A DNA stretch of 64,000 nt from Thiomicrorhabdus marina (GCF_017571465.1 NZ_JAGETV010000004.1:1-64000); one strand, 5' to 3'; shown: positions 29,497 through 39,508, counted from the first letter of the stretch. Program-made: numbers and translations. The notes: generated from the sequence alone by a model not told the origin.

Positions 29497-30975
29497 TTAT
29501 TGATTTAAGAAATCAAGAATCGCATTATCGATTTCAGTCTTATCAACAATTGTCTTTTGAGTGATTTCTTTGCTGAATAGTGAAGCAATCTGTTCTGGAA
29601 CTTGAACACCTGCTTTTCCGGCAATCATTTCCAAAGCTTCTTTGTCGTGTTCCGGTTTTTCACCAGTGATCGCCAGTGCGATATTTGGTGAGAATTTGGT
29701 CCATTCAGCGGTTGCATAAGCGATGGTCTTAATCGTTTTATCCTGACGTTGCGTATCATAAACCTTGAAGCAAGTCGCAGTATGCGGGCACATTAAGTAA
29801 TTCACTTCAAACGCTTGCTTGATGTAATCCAAGCCTTCTTGGTCTGAACAGAAGTCAGCCGCAAAGATTTCTTGAACTTTCGCTAATTCTTCAGCCGTTA
29901 ATTTGTAATATTTGTCGTTATCAAGTTGTAACATCAACGCTTTAGTTCGCTCAGCGCCAAACATGTCGAATAAGATACGCTCAACGTTTGATGACTTAAG
30001 AATATCCATTGCCGGTGATGTAGTCGGGATTACCGAAGATTCACGAAGATCATACTCTCCTGTCGTGATGAAGCGCGTCAGTACATTATTACTGTTAGAT
30101 GCGATATGAATCTGCTTAACAGGTAATCCCATCTTCATCGCGTAGTAACCACCTAAAGCATTACCGAAATTGCCACTTGGAACATTTAGATAAACTTGGT
30201 CACCCATTTCGATTGCGCCTTGGCGAACCAGTTCAAGATAGCTGTAAACGTGGTAGATGGTCTGGAAGATAATGCGGCCGAAGTTAACTGAGTTTGCCGC
30301 AGACAGGGAAATATCGTGCTCTTTTAGTGCTGCATTAAACTTTTCAGAAACCAACAGTGATTTAAGAGCACTTTGCGCATCATCGAAATCGCCGTGAATA
30401 CCGATAACTTTTAAGTTCGTGGCATCTTCAGTCACCATTTGCAGACGCTGCACATCAGAAGTACCGCCGTCAGGATATAGACAAGCAACTTGAACATTAT
30501 CACGGTTCTTGAATGTCTCTAAAGCAGCAGGCCCCGTGTCACCGGAAGTGGCCGCAAGAATTAGATACTTTTCATTACGTTCTTGCGCAACGGCAGATAG
30601 CACTTTGCCGAAAGGCTGTAGAGCCATATCTTTAAAAGCACGCGTCGGCCCGTGGAATAGTTCACTGACATACAGATCATCATAAACTTTAACCACCGGA
30701 ACCGGATTTTTCGGGTCGTCGAACTTGTCATACAGTGCAAGTGCTTCGTCGATAACACTATCGGCAATATCGACTTCAAATGCTTTAAGTAGGTCTTTAG
30801 CTAGCGTTTTATAACCGGAATTGACATGATCGGTTAAGAATTCTTCGCGTAGTGTCGGTAAAAACTCAGGTGAGTAAATGCCGCCAAAAGATGACATAGG
30901 GCTCAAGATGGCTTGAGAGAAAGTGATGGACGTTGGTTTTTGACCGTCATTGCCACGGGTTTCAATAAAGTTCAT
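29497..30975 (-). CDS. thrC: Threonine synthase
   Basis: A PLP enzyme that converts O-phosphohomoserine to threonine. It has the PLP-lysine motif HGPTRAFKDMAL, the phosphate-binding loop AATSGDTGPAALE, and PSGNFGNALGGYYA. At 492 residues it belongs to the longer class of proteobacterial threonine synthases. It lies on the same strand as hom and alaC, forming an aspartate-family amino-acid cluster. Confidence 0.96.
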   Translation of the reverse strand: MNFIETRGNDGQKPTSITFSQAILSPMSSFGGIYSPEFLPTLREEFLTDHVNSGYKTLAKDLLKAFEVDIADSVIDEALALYDKFDDPKNPVPVVKVYDDLYVSELFHGPTRAFKDMALQPFGKVLSAVAQERNEKYLILAATSGDTGPAALETFKNRDNVQVACLYPDGGTSDVQRLQMVTEDATNLKVIGIHGDFDDAQSALKSLLVSEKFNAALKEHDISLSAANSVNFGRIIFQTIYHVYSYLELVRQGAIEMGDQVYLNVPSGNFGNALGGYYAMKMGLPVKQIHIASNSNNVLTRFITTGEYDLRESSVIPTTSPAMDILKSSNVERILFDMFGAERTKALMLQLDNDKYYKLTAEELAKVQEIFAADFCSDQEGLDYIKQAFEVNYLMCPHTATCFKVYDTQRQDKTIKTIAYATAEWTKFSPNIALAITGEKPEHDKEALEMIAGKAGVQVPEQIASLFSKEITQKTIVDKTEIDNAILDFLNQ

Positions 30976-31077
30976 GGGGTACCTTATTAATCAATTCGTT
31001 ATGATTTCAATAATTTGCGGAATTATACCGAAAGTTTGCTGTAATTGCTGTGTTCATAAGCCTAGTTTTAGACAGGT

Positions 31078-32139
31078 TTAATTACACAGTGCAGTAAGCT
31101 TTTTGTTCCAACGCCAAAAGCGTTTTAAAGATTTGGCGGTAAGATAAAACTGTTTATTGGCACCTAAATCAAGAAATACTGAATCCAGCTGTTTGTTGTT
31201 TAGTGCAGACAATACCGGCTTCATCCATTCTTCTTCAAATTTCTGAACCGCTTGTAGCCATTCTGTCGCCTGCATTTGTGGAATTTGTTCAGCTAAACTA
31301 TCTAAGTAAATGAAGTTATTGCCATTTTTAGTTTTTGTCTGCCATTCTTGGTAGGAATTTACCTGCGGGAAACGTTGCGCACCGGTTGCGAGAGCTAAAC
31401 CTTGCAGGTATTCGCAATCTGTAAATATTGTCGCGTTACTGCGTGGTGTTATCTGAGCAGCTGAAAGATTCCCTTCTCCCCAAGGCCAAATACTATTAAT
31501 TTCCGGTAAGCCGTTATCACGGCGTTGTTCATTAACTGGGTGGGTATAGAACAGCATTTGGGTTTCATTAATTAATTGGCGCCAGTAGTTAGCAGCATTA
31601 CCTCTCGGGTATGCATTGTTTAAGCTTTGGTAGGCTGCTTTTGTCAGACTGGTGGACTGCAAGTCAATCGGCTGTTTAATTTGCATAAACCATTGATCAG
31701 GAGCGCCATATAACACTTGTACCTTATCTTCGGCAAAATGCCGATTAAATGCGTCTAGCAAAGCTTCAGATTCTTGCTTGGTAATGGCTAAATCCTTTGC
31801 GGGAATTAACACCAGCGTGTCGCGATCTGGAATCATCTGTACGGGGTCAATGCTTAGCCAAAAATCGTTTGGTGCTTGTTGGAACGCTGAAGGAACTAAA
31901 ACAGACGCACGCAGCGCAGCACTCGGTAAATGAGATTGTTGATGAAATAGATAACAAGCCTGCTCTTCAAAGTCACGTTTTTTCGTGACACGGTAATCAG
32001 CTTTAGAGAGCAGTTTTTGTAAGGCCGCTAGTTGTAAATTCGCTAATGAAGATCCTGCTTCGTCTATACGTTGTGGATGCAAAAGACCTGGAACCCATAG
32101 CGTCATTGAATTGATCTGTTTAGAAGCTGGCCGACTCAT
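31078..32139 (-). CDS. Conserved hypothetical protein, RpfE-type (COG4255)
   Basis: A 353-residue cytoplasmic protein with no membrane segment. It has the WVPGLLHP start, LSIDPVQMIPDRDTLVLIP, NGLPEINSIWPWGEGNLS and a C-terminal LTAKSLKRFWRWNK segment, matching the RpfE-type/COG4255 family, phosphoglycerate-mutase-like in fold. The function is not known. It sits between thrC and hom on the same strand, as in other gammaproteobacteria, so a link with threonine metabolism or simple co-regulation is possible. Confidence 0.8.
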   Translation of the reverse strand: MSRPASKQINSMTLWVPGLLHPQRIDEAGSSLANLQLAALQKLLSKADYRVTKKRDFEEQACYLFHQQSHLPSAALRASVLVPSAFQQAPNDFWLSIDPVQMIPDRDTLVLIPAKDLAITKQESEALLDAFNRHFAEDKVQVLYGAPDQWFMQIKQPIDLQSTSLTKAAYQSLNNAYPRGNAANYWRQLINETQMLFYTHPVNEQRRDNGLPEINSIWPWGEGNLSAAQITPRSNATIFTDCEYLQGLALATGAQRFPQVNSYQEWQTKTKNGNNFIYLDSLAEQIPQMQATEWLQAVQKFEEEWMKPVLSALNNKQLDSVFLDLGANKQFYLTAKSLKRFWRWNKKLTALCN

Positions 32140-32165
32140 AGAAAGTCCTTAATCAAAAAATATAG

Positions 32166-32197
32166 TGACAAAAAAGCCAGTGAAATCACTGGCTTGT
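32166..32197 (-). terminator. Rho-independent terminator after hom
   Basis: Stem AAGCCAGTGA / TCACTGGCTT with a two-base loop; on the minus strand it is followed by TTTTTTGTC. It separates hom from the RpfE-type gene. Confidence 0.8.
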
Positions 32198-32230
32198 TTT
32201 ATAGAAGTGATATTAAATAATCGAGACAGT

Positions 32231-33541
32231 TTAGCCCAGATCAGCAACACGAATTCTTTGCAGTTGTGAATCTACCACATCTAATTCAATCAGTTTTTGT
32301 AACGCTTGGTTTAATACCGATTCTTTGACTTTATCGGTAATAATTACTAGCGTTGCATCGTCCGGATTATTTTCCGATGGCTCTTGGTGTAATTGCTCTA
32401 CGCTGATTTGATAGTCAGCCAAGGTTGCAGAAATTTTTGCTAAGGCGCCAGCCTGGTCATTAACAAAACAGCGCAAATAGTAGCCTGAAGTAATCTCTTC
32501 AATCGATTCAACCGGCGCTTGAGTTAAGCTATCGGTTCGGAACCCTAGACCTGGAACGCGGTCATCAACATTTTGTGACTGAGCACGAATAACATCAATG
32601 ATATCGGCAACTACGGCACTTGCAGTTGGTCCTGCACCGGCGCCAGGGCCGTAATACATAGTTGGACCGACATGATCACCTTTCACCATAACAGCATTCA
32701 TGACACCATCAACATTTGCAATCAAAACATCTTTAGCAACCAGTGACGGATGAACACGCAGTGAAAAACCGTTTTTGGTACGGTTGGCAATACCTAGATG
32801 TTTAATTTTGTAACCCAACAAATCAGCGAACTGAATGTCTTGTGCACTGATTTTGCTTATCCCTTCGGTGTAGGTTTTATTGAACTGCAATTCAATGCCA
32901 AAAGCATCCGAAGCAAGAATGGTTAGTTTGTGCGCTGCATCGATGCCTTCGACATCAAATGTCGGATCAGCTTCAGCATAACCAAGTTCTTGAGCCGTCT
33001 TCAGTACCTTCTCGAAGTCCGCACCCGGTTGCGCCATTTCGGTCAGAATGTAGTTACCGGTACCATTGATAATCCCTGCTAGCCATTCGATTTTATTGGC
33101 TGCTAAACCTTCGCGTATGGCTTTAATAATTGGAATGCCGCCGGCAACTGCCGCTTCGTAGTTAACAATCACATTGTTTTGATTTGCTAGAGCAAATAGT
33201 TCATTACCAAACTCGGCGATCAGCGCTTTGTTGGCGGTAACAATGTGTTTACCGTTTTTAATCGCTTGAGTTAATAGATCTTTTGCTAGTGCCGTGCCAC
33301 CCATCAACTCAACAACAATATCAACTTCAGGATGGTTGATTACATTTTCAGGATTATCGGTCATGGTAATACCCGTTGTGTCGACCGGACGTGGACGATT
33401 TAAGTCACGGACCGCGATAATGCTGACCTCAATATTGTGCCCTATTCGACGTTGAATTTCGTCGAGAGTTGTTTGCAAGATATTGACCGTGCCTCCGCCA
33501 ACGGTACCAAGACCTAATAGACCAATCTTAAAGGTTTTCAT
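32231..33541 (-). CDS. hom: Homoserine dehydrogenase
   Basis: Makes homoserine from aspartate semialdehyde, feeding threonine and methionine synthesis. It has the N-terminal NAD(P) motif GLLGLGTVGGGTVN, the catalytic-domain block NGTGNYILTEMAQPGADFEK and AEADPTFDVEGIDAAHK, and a C-terminal ACT domain (YYLRCFVNDQAGALAKIS) for feedback by threonine. At 436 residues it is the monofunctional type, without aspartate kinase. It follows alaC on the minus strand. Confidence 0.97.
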   Translation of the reverse strand: MKTFKIGLLGLGTVGGGTVNILQTTLDEIQRRIGHNIEVSIIAVRDLNRPRPVDTTGITMTDNPENVINHPEVDIVVELMGGTALAKDLLTQAIKNGKHIVTANKALIAEFGNELFALANQNNVIVNYEAAVAGGIPIIKAIREGLAANKIEWLAGIINGTGNYILTEMAQPGADFEKVLKTAQELGYAEADPTFDVEGIDAAHKLTILASDAFGIELQFNKTYTEGISKISAQDIQFADLLGYKIKHLGIANRTKNGFSLRVHPSLVAKDVLIANVDGVMNAVMVKGDHVGPTMYYGPGAGAGPTASAVVADIIDVIRAQSQNVDDRVPGLGFRTDSLTQAPVESIEEITSGYYLRCFVNDQAGALAKISATLADYQISVEQLHQEPSENNPDDATLVIITDKVKESVLNQALQKLIELDVVDSQLQRIRVADLG

Positions 33542-33600
33542 AGTGTGAGTGTAATCCTGTTGATGAATGGCTCAAGCATACGCAGAGCCACATTTTGAAA

Positions 33601-34797
33601 TTAATCTTGTTTGATGAGTCCGTCTTTACGGAACATGTCGCGGATACCGCGAATCGCTTGACGTGTACGGTGTTCGTTTTCGATTAGACCAAAACGTACA
33701 TGGTCATCACCATAATCACCGAAACCAATACCTGGTGCCACTGCAACCTTTGCATCGGTAAGTAGCTTTTTAGAGAATTCGAGTGACCCCATTTCGCGAT
33801 AAGCCTCTGGGATTTTGGCCCAGACGAACATGGTCGCTTTTGGTGGCGTGACTTCCCAGCCAATGGCATTTAATCCTTGGCATAGAACATCGCGGCGCGA
33901 TTTGTACATGTCAGAGATTTCTTGTACACAGTCTTGAGGTCCTTCAAGCGCGGTAATTGCCGCTACTTGAATTGGCGTAAAAGTACCGTAATCAAGATAG
34001 GATTTCATACGCTTAAGTGCGTGGACCAGTTCGGGGTTGCCAACCATAAAGCCGACACGCCAGCCAGGCATATTGTAGCTTTTAGAAAGTGTATAGAATT
34101 CAACCGCGATATCTTTGGCCCCTTCGACTTGTAGAACTGATGGCGCAACATAACCGTCAAATGCGATATCTGCATAGGCTAAATCGTGGATTAACCAAAT
34201 TTTATGCTCTTTACAGATTGCAACAACTTTCTCAAAGAATTCTAGGTCAACACATTCTGTTGTTGGGTTTCCGGGAAAATTAAGTACCAACATCTTTGGT
34301 TTTGGCCAAGAATCTTTGATGGCTTTTTCTAATTCTTCAAAGAAGTCCACTTCAGGCGTCATACGGACATGACGAATATCCGCACCGGCAATCACGAATC
34401 CATAAGGGTGGATTGGGTAAGCGGGATTTGGAACTAGAACGGTGTCGCCCTTTTCTACTGTGGCAAGCGCCAAATGAGCCAGACCTTCTTTAGAGCCGAT
34501 GGTTACAACCGCCTCACTATCAGGATCCAGATCCACATCAAACTTTGTTTTGTACCAATTACAGATTGCTTTACGAAGACGAGGAATACCTTGCGAAACC
34601 GAATAACGGTGAGTTCCTTCGCGCTGCACTACTTCAATAAGTTTGTCTACGATGTGCTTCGGAGTATCTTGGTCTGGGTTACCCATGCCGAAATCGATAA
34701 TGTCTTCACCACGACGACGTGCTTCTGCTTTAAGTTCTCCGGTAATGTTAAAAACATAAGGAGGAAGTCTTTGAATTCTTTGAAATTCGTTAGCCAC
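33601..34797 (-). CDS. alaC: Alanine transaminase AlaC-type
   Basis: A class I/II PLP aminotransferase of 398 residues. It has the PLP-lysine motif [27 protein letters not shown], the N-terminal [13 protein letters not shown] and a C-terminal [19 protein letters not shown] with the carboxylate-binding Arg. It is the AlaC/YfdZ branch, which makes alanine from pyruvate and glutamate. Its placement ahead of hom is common in gammaproteobacteria. Confidence 0.94.
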   Translation of the reverse strand: MANEFQRIQRLPPYVFNITGELKAEARRRGEDIIDFGMGNPDQDTPKHIVDKLIEVVQREGTHRYSVSQGIPRLRKAICNWYKTKFDVDLDPDSEAVVTIGSKEGLAHLALATVEKGDTVLVPNPAYPIHPYGFVIAGADIRHVRMTPEVDFFEELEKAIKDSWPKPKMLVLNFPGNPTTECVDLEFFEKVVAICKEHKIWLIHDLAYADIAFDGYVAPSVLQVEGAKDIAVEFYTLSKSYNMPGWRVGFMVGNPELVHALKRMKSYLDYGTFTPIQVAAITALEGPQDCVQEISDMYKSRRDVLCQGLNAIGWEVTPPKATMFVWAKIPEAYREMGSLEFSKKLLTDAKVAVAPGIGFGDYGDDHVRFGLIENEHRTRQAIRGIRDMFRKDGLIKQD

Positions 34798-35047
34798 GAA
34801 AAATGCCTTTCAAACCGATAGTTGAGTGACGGAACCCGCATGGTCACCGCTCTCGAACTAACCTAAAAATGAGAAAAATTATGGGGTTTATTAAAGAAGA
34901 TAATGATACAGCATCAAAGTTTTTCGTCAATTGAAAAAAGTGCTCAAATCCGCTTTAATACAGGCAATTGATATGTATCGAATGTGTGCTGTCGTAAACC
35001 TTTTCTAGTTTAGGATTTGTATGCATGATCAAACAGAAAGGATTCAA

Positions 35048-35422
35048 ATGAAATTTAGCGAACACCGAGATTCCAATATTAATGTGGTTAAAAGTTACCA
35101 GCAAGGTGAAGTGAAAATTAATGCGGATGTCTACGGTAAAAGCCTGTTCTTTACTCAGCATGAAATTATTGCTGACTGGCCTGTAACACACATTAAAGAA
35201 TTAGCAGTTGAGCACTTAGAACCCATTATTGATACCAAGCCTGAAGTGATTATTTTAGGAACCGGAGAACGGCAGGTTTTCCCAAATATCGAACTGTTCG
35301 CTTTTTGTGCCAGTCAAGGGATTGGTCTAGAGGTGATGGCAAATGACGCTGCCTGTCGAACCTATAATGTTATTACCACTGAAGATCGAGACGTTGTCTT
35401 GGCATTGATTTTTGAGGAATAA
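35048..35422 (+). CDS. Mth938-like domain protein
   Basis: A 124-residue protein of the Mth938/DUF498 family (LEPIIDTKPEVIILGTGERQ, ELFAFCASQGIGLEVMANDA, ACRTYNVITTEDRDVVLALI). The fold is known from structural genomics; homologues include human AAMDC and a mitochondrial complex I assembly factor (NDUFAF3), but the bacterial role is unclear. The ATG at 35048 has AAAGGA six bases upstream and is preferred to ATG 35021. Confidence 0.88.
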   Translation: MKFSEHRDSNINVVKSYQQGEVKINADVYGKSLFFTQHEIIADWPVTHIKELAVEHLEPIIDTKPEVIILGTGERQVFPNIELFAFCASQGIGLEVMANDAACRTYNVITTEDRDVVLALIFEE

Positions 35423-35423
35423 T

Positions 35424-35449
35424 AAAAAGGCGCCAAACTAGCGCCCTAA
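35424..35449 (-). terminator. Probable terminator of nlpD
   Basis: Read on the minus strand, GGGCGC / GGCGCC with a short loop is followed by TTTTTATT. It lies directly after the nlpD stop codon, between it and the convergent Mth938-like gene. Confidence 0.55.
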
Positions 35450-35452
35450 CCG

Positions 35453-36289
35453 TTAATTATTCAGTATTTTCTTAATTGAGATCTTCTGCCCTTGATAGCG
35501 GGTTTCCACGTAGAGTTTTGGCCTTTGAGTAATGCCGGTTGAACCCATGGCGGCAATTTTTTGTCCGGCCTTAACTTGGTCGCCTCTTTTGACAAAGAGT
35601 TTGTCGTTGTGCGCATACACGGACAGTTTGCCGTCAGGATGGCGAATCATCACCATATTCCCCAAGTCACTGATGCCATCGCCGGCAAAAGCGACTCGCC
35701 CTTCAGCCATTGCAAATACGCTTTGACCGACAAAACCGTATATTTCTAGCGCACTAATCCCTTTGTCATCGCGAACAAAACGATAGTCGGTTTGTTTGTT
35801 CATTGGCCAAAGCCAGTCAAACCCCTTCTTTTTGCTACCGTCTATCGATTGCGGCTGATAACTCGATTGATCTCGGCTATAAACTTGCGTGTTACTAGTT
35901 GGTTGCGTAACCGTTTGCGGCGTCTCATCTTGATATGCTGTTGGTTTATTTTCGGCTTGGCTACTTTGGTTAGGAATACGCAGTTCTTGATTAATGTAAA
36001 TTAAGTCTGCACGACGGATATCGTTTACTTCCTGTAACAATTCAAGCGAAACATTACATTTATTTGCAATTTTGCTTAGGCTATCACCAGGACTAACAAT
36101 ATAAATGTTTGGGCAAGAGCCATTAGACAGCGGCTGTGTCCCTTTTATATCAGGTGCATTTCGGCCATCATTTTGTGCAGAGGGATCGTACTTTAATTGC
36201 GAGCTACACGCACTGAGAAAAATTGCAGAGACAAGTAAAAAACTGCTTGTGGCGATGGTTTTAAATGATTTTGTTATGGTATAAGGCAT
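35453..36289 (-). CDS. nlpD: LysM and M23-domain lipoprotein, NlpD type
   Basis: A 278-residue envelope lipoprotein (lipobox LSAC, Cys28). It has a LysM peptidoglycan-binding domain (IYIVSPGDSLSKIANKCNVS) and a C-terminal LytM/M23 domain (MVMIRHPDGKLSVYAHNDKL). The metal ligands of active M23 peptidases are not intact, as in NlpD and EnvC, which activate amidases for cell separation rather than cut peptidoglycan. It ends the surE-pcm-yqaA-nlpD block. The rpoS gene usually found after nlpD is not here. Confidence 0.92.
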   Translation of the reverse strand: MPYTITKSFKTIATSSFLLVSAIFLSACSSQLKYDPSAQNDGRNAPDIKGTQPLSNGSCPNIYIVSPGDSLSKIANKCNVSLELLQEVNDIRRADLIYINQELRIPNQSSQAENKPTAYQDETPQTVTQPTSNTQVYSRDQSSYQPQSIDGSKKKGFDWLWPMNKQTDYRFVRDDKGISALEIYGFVGQSVFAMAEGRVAFAGDGISDLGNMVMIRHPDGKLSVYAHNDKLFVKRGDQVKAGQKIAAMGSTGITQRPKLYVETRYQGQKISIKKILNN

Positions 36290-36308
36290 AGTAAAAATAT
36301 TTATGTAA

Positions 36309-36890
36309 TTAACCCAAATAATGCCAGCCGATGGCTAGTGAAATCAAAGCAATGAATGCCCAGCCAATCCAGTCGACCCATTTACGAATTAAGGGTTCTA
36401 AAGGGGCTCCGCCCCATTTCATTAATGCGGCAATTAAGTAGAAACGAGCGCCGCGACCAATAAAGGAGGCAATAATAAACGGCAATAATGCCATCGAACT
36501 TGCCCCGGCAGTAATGGTAAACACCTTATATGGAATTGGACTGAAGCCCGCGATAAAAACCACCCATACACCGTATTCAGCAAAAAATGCATTGGCAGAA
36601 TCTAATTTTTCCTGGTATCCCATCTCAGTAATCAAAGGAGTAATAAAATCCATCGCGAAATAACCGATTGTGTAGCCTAACAGGCCACCTAAAACCGAAA
36701 ATATCGTCGTAATCCATGCGAACCAAAAGGCTTGCTGAGGTTTTGCCAGACTCATTGGCATTAGCATGATATCTGGAGGAATCGGGAAGAAAGATGACTC
36801 TGCGAAGCTCATACCGCCTAAGTAATAAGGTGCTTTTGGATGAGCTGACCACTGTAAAACCCTATTGTACAGTGGAGAGAAAATTTTCAT
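36309..36890 (-). CDS. yqaA: YqaA/DedA-family membrane protein
   Basis: A 193-residue protein with four to five hydrophobic segments and the VTT/SNARE-associated motif (FFAEYGVWVVFIAGFSPIPYK, KVFTITAGASSMALLPFI). It belongs to the DedA superfamily, whose members transport lipid carriers or support envelope homeostasis. The YqaA-type protein here begins MKIFSPLYNRVLQWSAHPKA. Its start overlaps the pcm stop by four bases, so the two are co-translated. Confidence 0.92.
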   Translation of the reverse strand: MKIFSPLYNRVLQWSAHPKAPYYLGGMSFAESSFFPIPPDIMLMPMSLAKPQQAFWFAWITTIFSVLGGLLGYTIGYFAMDFITPLITEMGYQEKLDSANAFFAEYGVWVVFIAGFSPIPYKVFTITAGASSMALLPFIIASFIGRGARFYLIAALMKWGGAPLEPLIRKWVDWIGWAFIALISLAIGWHYLG

Positions 36891-37585
36891 TGCGCAACTC
36901 CTTTACGCATTGGAACAAAACTGACATCCCCCAATAAAGTTTGTTGTAGGGTGTCTCCATGTCGAATAAATCCATAGAGGTGTTGAGGTTGGCTGCCGAT
37001 AGGCATAACCATACGACCTCCATCTTTAAGTTGGGAAACCAATTCCGCCGGTAGTTCTTCCGGTGAAGCGGCAGAAATAATTGCATCAAAAGGGGCTAGA
37101 TCAGGCAATCCCCAATGACCATCGGCAGTATAGAAATGGATATTTCCTGCCTGTAACTGATGTAATTTTGCATGCGCCTTTTGACTCAACTCCGGAATCC
37201 TCTCAACCGTGTACACTTCTTGACATAAGGCAGATAGTATAGCGGTTTGGTAACCTGAACCGGTGCCGATTTCTAAAACTTTATTGATTGGTTTTTCCGC
37301 TAAAAGCCATTGGCTCATCATTGCAACAGTAGACGGATGAGAGATCGTCTGCTCATGACCAATTGGTAAGGCACAATCTTCGTATGAACGGTGCTCAAAA
37401 GCGGGATCAACAAAAAGATGCCTAGGAATCATATTCATTGCATCGGCAACGGATCCAGATTGTAAAAACCCTTGCTTTTTTAGGTTCTCGATTAGTCGTT
37501 GTCGAGTTCTCGGGGAAGTCATACCGACGCCATCAAACTGTTGGCAAATTTCTGCTCTTAACGGTTGTCCGGTATATGACATCAT
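36887..37585 (-). CDS. pcm: Protein-L-isoaspartate O-methyltransferase
   Basis: Repairs isoaspartyl residues using S-adenosylmethionine. The SAM motif VLEIGTGSGYQTAILSAL and the family block GHEQTISHPSTVAMM are present, as is HWGLPDLAPFDAIISAASPE. The length of 232 residues is slightly above average. It lies between surE and yqaA. Confidence 0.95.
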   Translation of the reverse strand: MMSYTGQPLRAEICQQFDGVGMTSPRTRQRLIENLKKQGFLQSGSVADAMNMIPRHLFVDPAFEHRSYEDCALPIGHEQTISHPSTVAMMSQWLLAEKPINKVLEIGTGSGYQTAILSALCQEVYTVERIPELSQKAHAKLHQLQAGNIHFYTADGHWGLPDLAPFDAIISAASPEELPAELVSQLKDGGRMVMPIGSQPQHLYGFIRHGDTLQQTLLGDVSFVPMRKGVAQ

Positions 37586-37610
37586 TGATTAGAATCTTCC
37601 TAGGAAAAGG

Positions 37611-38384
37611 TTAAGCATCAAGTTTATGCGCCCAGTTTTGCAAAGAATGTAAGGTTTGGTAGTCTGTAAGATCGATTTTTAGAGGTGTAATCGAAATATA
37701 ACCATTTTCAACGGCATGAAAATCGGTATCTTCGGCCGAATCGGCTGCGACACCAGCAGGGCCAATCCAGTGGATAGGCAAACCTCGCGGATCAAGCTGA
37801 GAAACAACTGGTTCAGAGGCATGACGGCGCCCTAAACGAGTGACTTTAATGCCTTTAATTTGCTCAATTGGCAAATCTGGAACATTAATATTGAGAATGC
37901 TATCGGCACTTAAATTTAGTTGCTCTAGATCAGCAAAGATTTTTAAAAAGAAATGCGTTGCGCTATCAAAATGTTTATCGCCACACAGCGAAATAGCAAT
38001 TGACGGTTTTCCTAAAAAGCGCCCTTCTGTAGCAGCGGCTACGGTACCAGAGTAAATCACATCATCACCCATATTGGCACCGGCATTAATTCCTGAAATG
38101 ACCATGTCCGGCTGAAAGCCAAGTGCGCCATTAACGCCAAGATGTACACAATCGGTCGGTGTTCCATTAACGTGGAATTGACGGAATTTGCCGTTCTCTT
38201 CATTGGAAGTCGGCTGCATCCGCAGAGGGTTTAACAAGGTCAACGAATTGCTGGCTGCACTGCGATTACGATCAGGGGCAATCAGAGTCATCGATTCAAG
38301 ATTAGGTTGGTTTTTTAGGGCGGCAAACAGTGTTTGGATACCTGGGGCAAAATAGCCGTCATCATTGGAGATCAGTAATTTCAT
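37611..38384 (-). CDS. surE: 5-prime-nucleotidase SurE
   Basis: A metal-dependent nucleotidase/polyphosphatase. Metal-binding motifs: ISNDDGYFAPGI at the N-terminus, SGINAGANMGDDVIYSGTVA, and the family block NGTPTDCVHLGVNG. The 257-residue form from ATG 38384 has the standard family length; the open frame extends 67 codons further, but those overlap the divergent smrA upstream region and do not look coding. It is the first gene of the surE-pcm-yqaA-nlpD block. Confidence 0.95.
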   Translation of the reverse strand: MKLLISNDDGYFAPGIQTLFAALKNQPNLESMTLIAPDRNRSAASNSLTLLNPLRMQPTSNEENGKFRQFHVNGTPTDCVHLGVNGALGFQPDMVISGINAGANMGDDVIYSGTVAAATEGRFLGKPSIAISLCGDKHFDSATHFFLKIFADLEQLNLSADSILNINVPDLPIEQIKGIKVTRLGRRHASEPVVSQLDPRGLPIHWIGPAGVAADSAEDTDFHAVENGYISITPLKIDLTDYQTLHSLQNWAHKLDA

Positions 38385-38490
38385 TCCGTTACAATATACC
38401 CTATTAAATGGTAATCCAGCCAAGCTGTAATTTAGGCTAATAATATACCGATAAGCCGCTAAATAAGCAAAAGAACCTAAGGAATTATTC

Positions 38491-39036
38491 ATGAGTGAGC
38501 AGGATGAAAATCTCTTTACTGAAGCAATGCAAGATGTGATGCCGCTTAAGAACACTAAAAAAGTAAACCAATATAATCGAAGCAAGCAACAACAAGCTAG
38601 TCAGCAGACGTTACGGAAACTGAAGCGCAAACAAGTTAAACCCAATAAAAGTCTGCAATTAAATCGTTATCAAGAATTCTCAAAAGTCACGGCATTCGAA
38701 CAATTGGATTATGCTCAGCAAGGTGTTCAGACCAGAGAATTAAGGCAATTGAAGAAAGGGGATTTCAGAGTGGAATCCGTGCTAGATTTACATGGTTACA
38801 CTCAAGATCAGGCTCAAAAATTGTTGAATGACTTTTTGGCTGAGGCAATCAATTATCGAGCACGTTTTTTACGTATTGTGCATGGTAAAGGCTACAACTC
38901 GGATAGTGAATATCCGGTATTAAAGAATTTAACCAATGAAGTGCTAAGACAGTGCCCTCAGGTGATTGCATTTACGTCTGCAGCAGAAAAAGACGGCGGT
39001 GTCGGTGCGGTGAATGTTTTGTTGAAAGCATCTTAA
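38491..39036 (+). CDS. smrA: Smr-domain DNA endonuclease-like protein
   Basis: A 181-residue protein with a basic, Gln-rich N-terminal region and a C-terminal Smr domain (VLDLHGYTQDQAQKLLNDFL, LRIVHGKGYNSDSEYPVLKN). The LDLHG and HGKG motifs are the conserved core; the family includes SmrA/SmrB nucleases, one of which cleaves mRNA at collided ribosomes. It has the shorter SmrA form. It is divergent from surE and its end overlaps the end of ftsB by four bases. Confidence 0.9.
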   Translation: MSEQDENLFTEAMQDVMPLKNTKKVNQYNRSKQQQASQQTLRKLKRKQVKPNKSLQLNRYQEFSKVTAFEQLDYAQQGVQTRELRQLKKGDFRVESVLDLHGYTQDQAQKLLNDFLAEAINYRARFLRIVHGKGYNSDSEYPVLKNLTNEVLRQCPQVIAFTSAAEKDGGVGAVNVLLKAS

Positions 39037-39425
39037 TTTTTATCGGAAATAATCTCCGGCGGAGCACTACTTTCCTCTTCAATAACACTATCAATGACAT
39101 TGCCTTCACTATCAATAGGCAATTTTTCCGCACTTGGCATCATTGGTGTCACTGAAATGACTTCGATAAATATCTCATTTTTCTTAATCATGCCGAGATT
39201 TTCTCTTGCAAGAGTTTCAATCCCTTCAGATGAATTACGTAAAGCATTGATTTGCTGTTTCAATTCAATATTTTCAGTTTGCAGTGCTTCAAGTTCGGCC
39301 TTAATTGCGATGACATCTTTCTGATTGTTCCATAAACCCGAAAAGCCATTATCGCCCATTAATAAACGAATAAAAAAATACACACAAAGTACGGATACAC
39401 CGATGATAACGAGATTAAGTCGCAT
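39033..39425 (-). CDS. ftsB: Cell division protein FtsB
   Basis: A 130-residue single-pass protein of the FtsBLQ complex. It has an N-terminal membrane helix (LVIIGVSVLCVYFFIRLLMG), a coiled coil (KAELEALQTENIELKQQINA) and the family end ARENLGMIKKNEIFIEV. An extra ~30-residue acidic C-terminal tail (VIEEESSAPPEIISDKN) follows the usual domain end. It is downstream of eno, as in most gammaproteobacteria. Confidence 0.93.
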   Translation of the reverse strand: MRLNLVIIGVSVLCVYFFIRLLMGDNGFSGLWNNQKDVIAIKAELEALQTENIELKQQINALRNSSEGIETLARENLGMIKKNEIFIEVISVTPMMPSAEKLPIDSEGNVIDSVIEEESSAPPEIISDKN

Positions 39426-39471
39426 CGAACACTCATAAGTAAGTTATAAAATTTTTGCCGTTATTTTAACC

Positions 39472-39508
39472 AAAAAAAGCGCCAAGGAATCAAATCCCTT
39501 GGCGCTTT
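39472..39508 (-). terminator. Rho-independent terminator of eno
   Basis: Long stem AAAGCGCCAAGG / CCTTGGCGCTTT with a short loop; on the minus strand it is followed by TTTTTTTGG. It lies between eno and ftsB, so ftsB may rely partly on readthrough or its own promoter. Confidence 0.85.
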
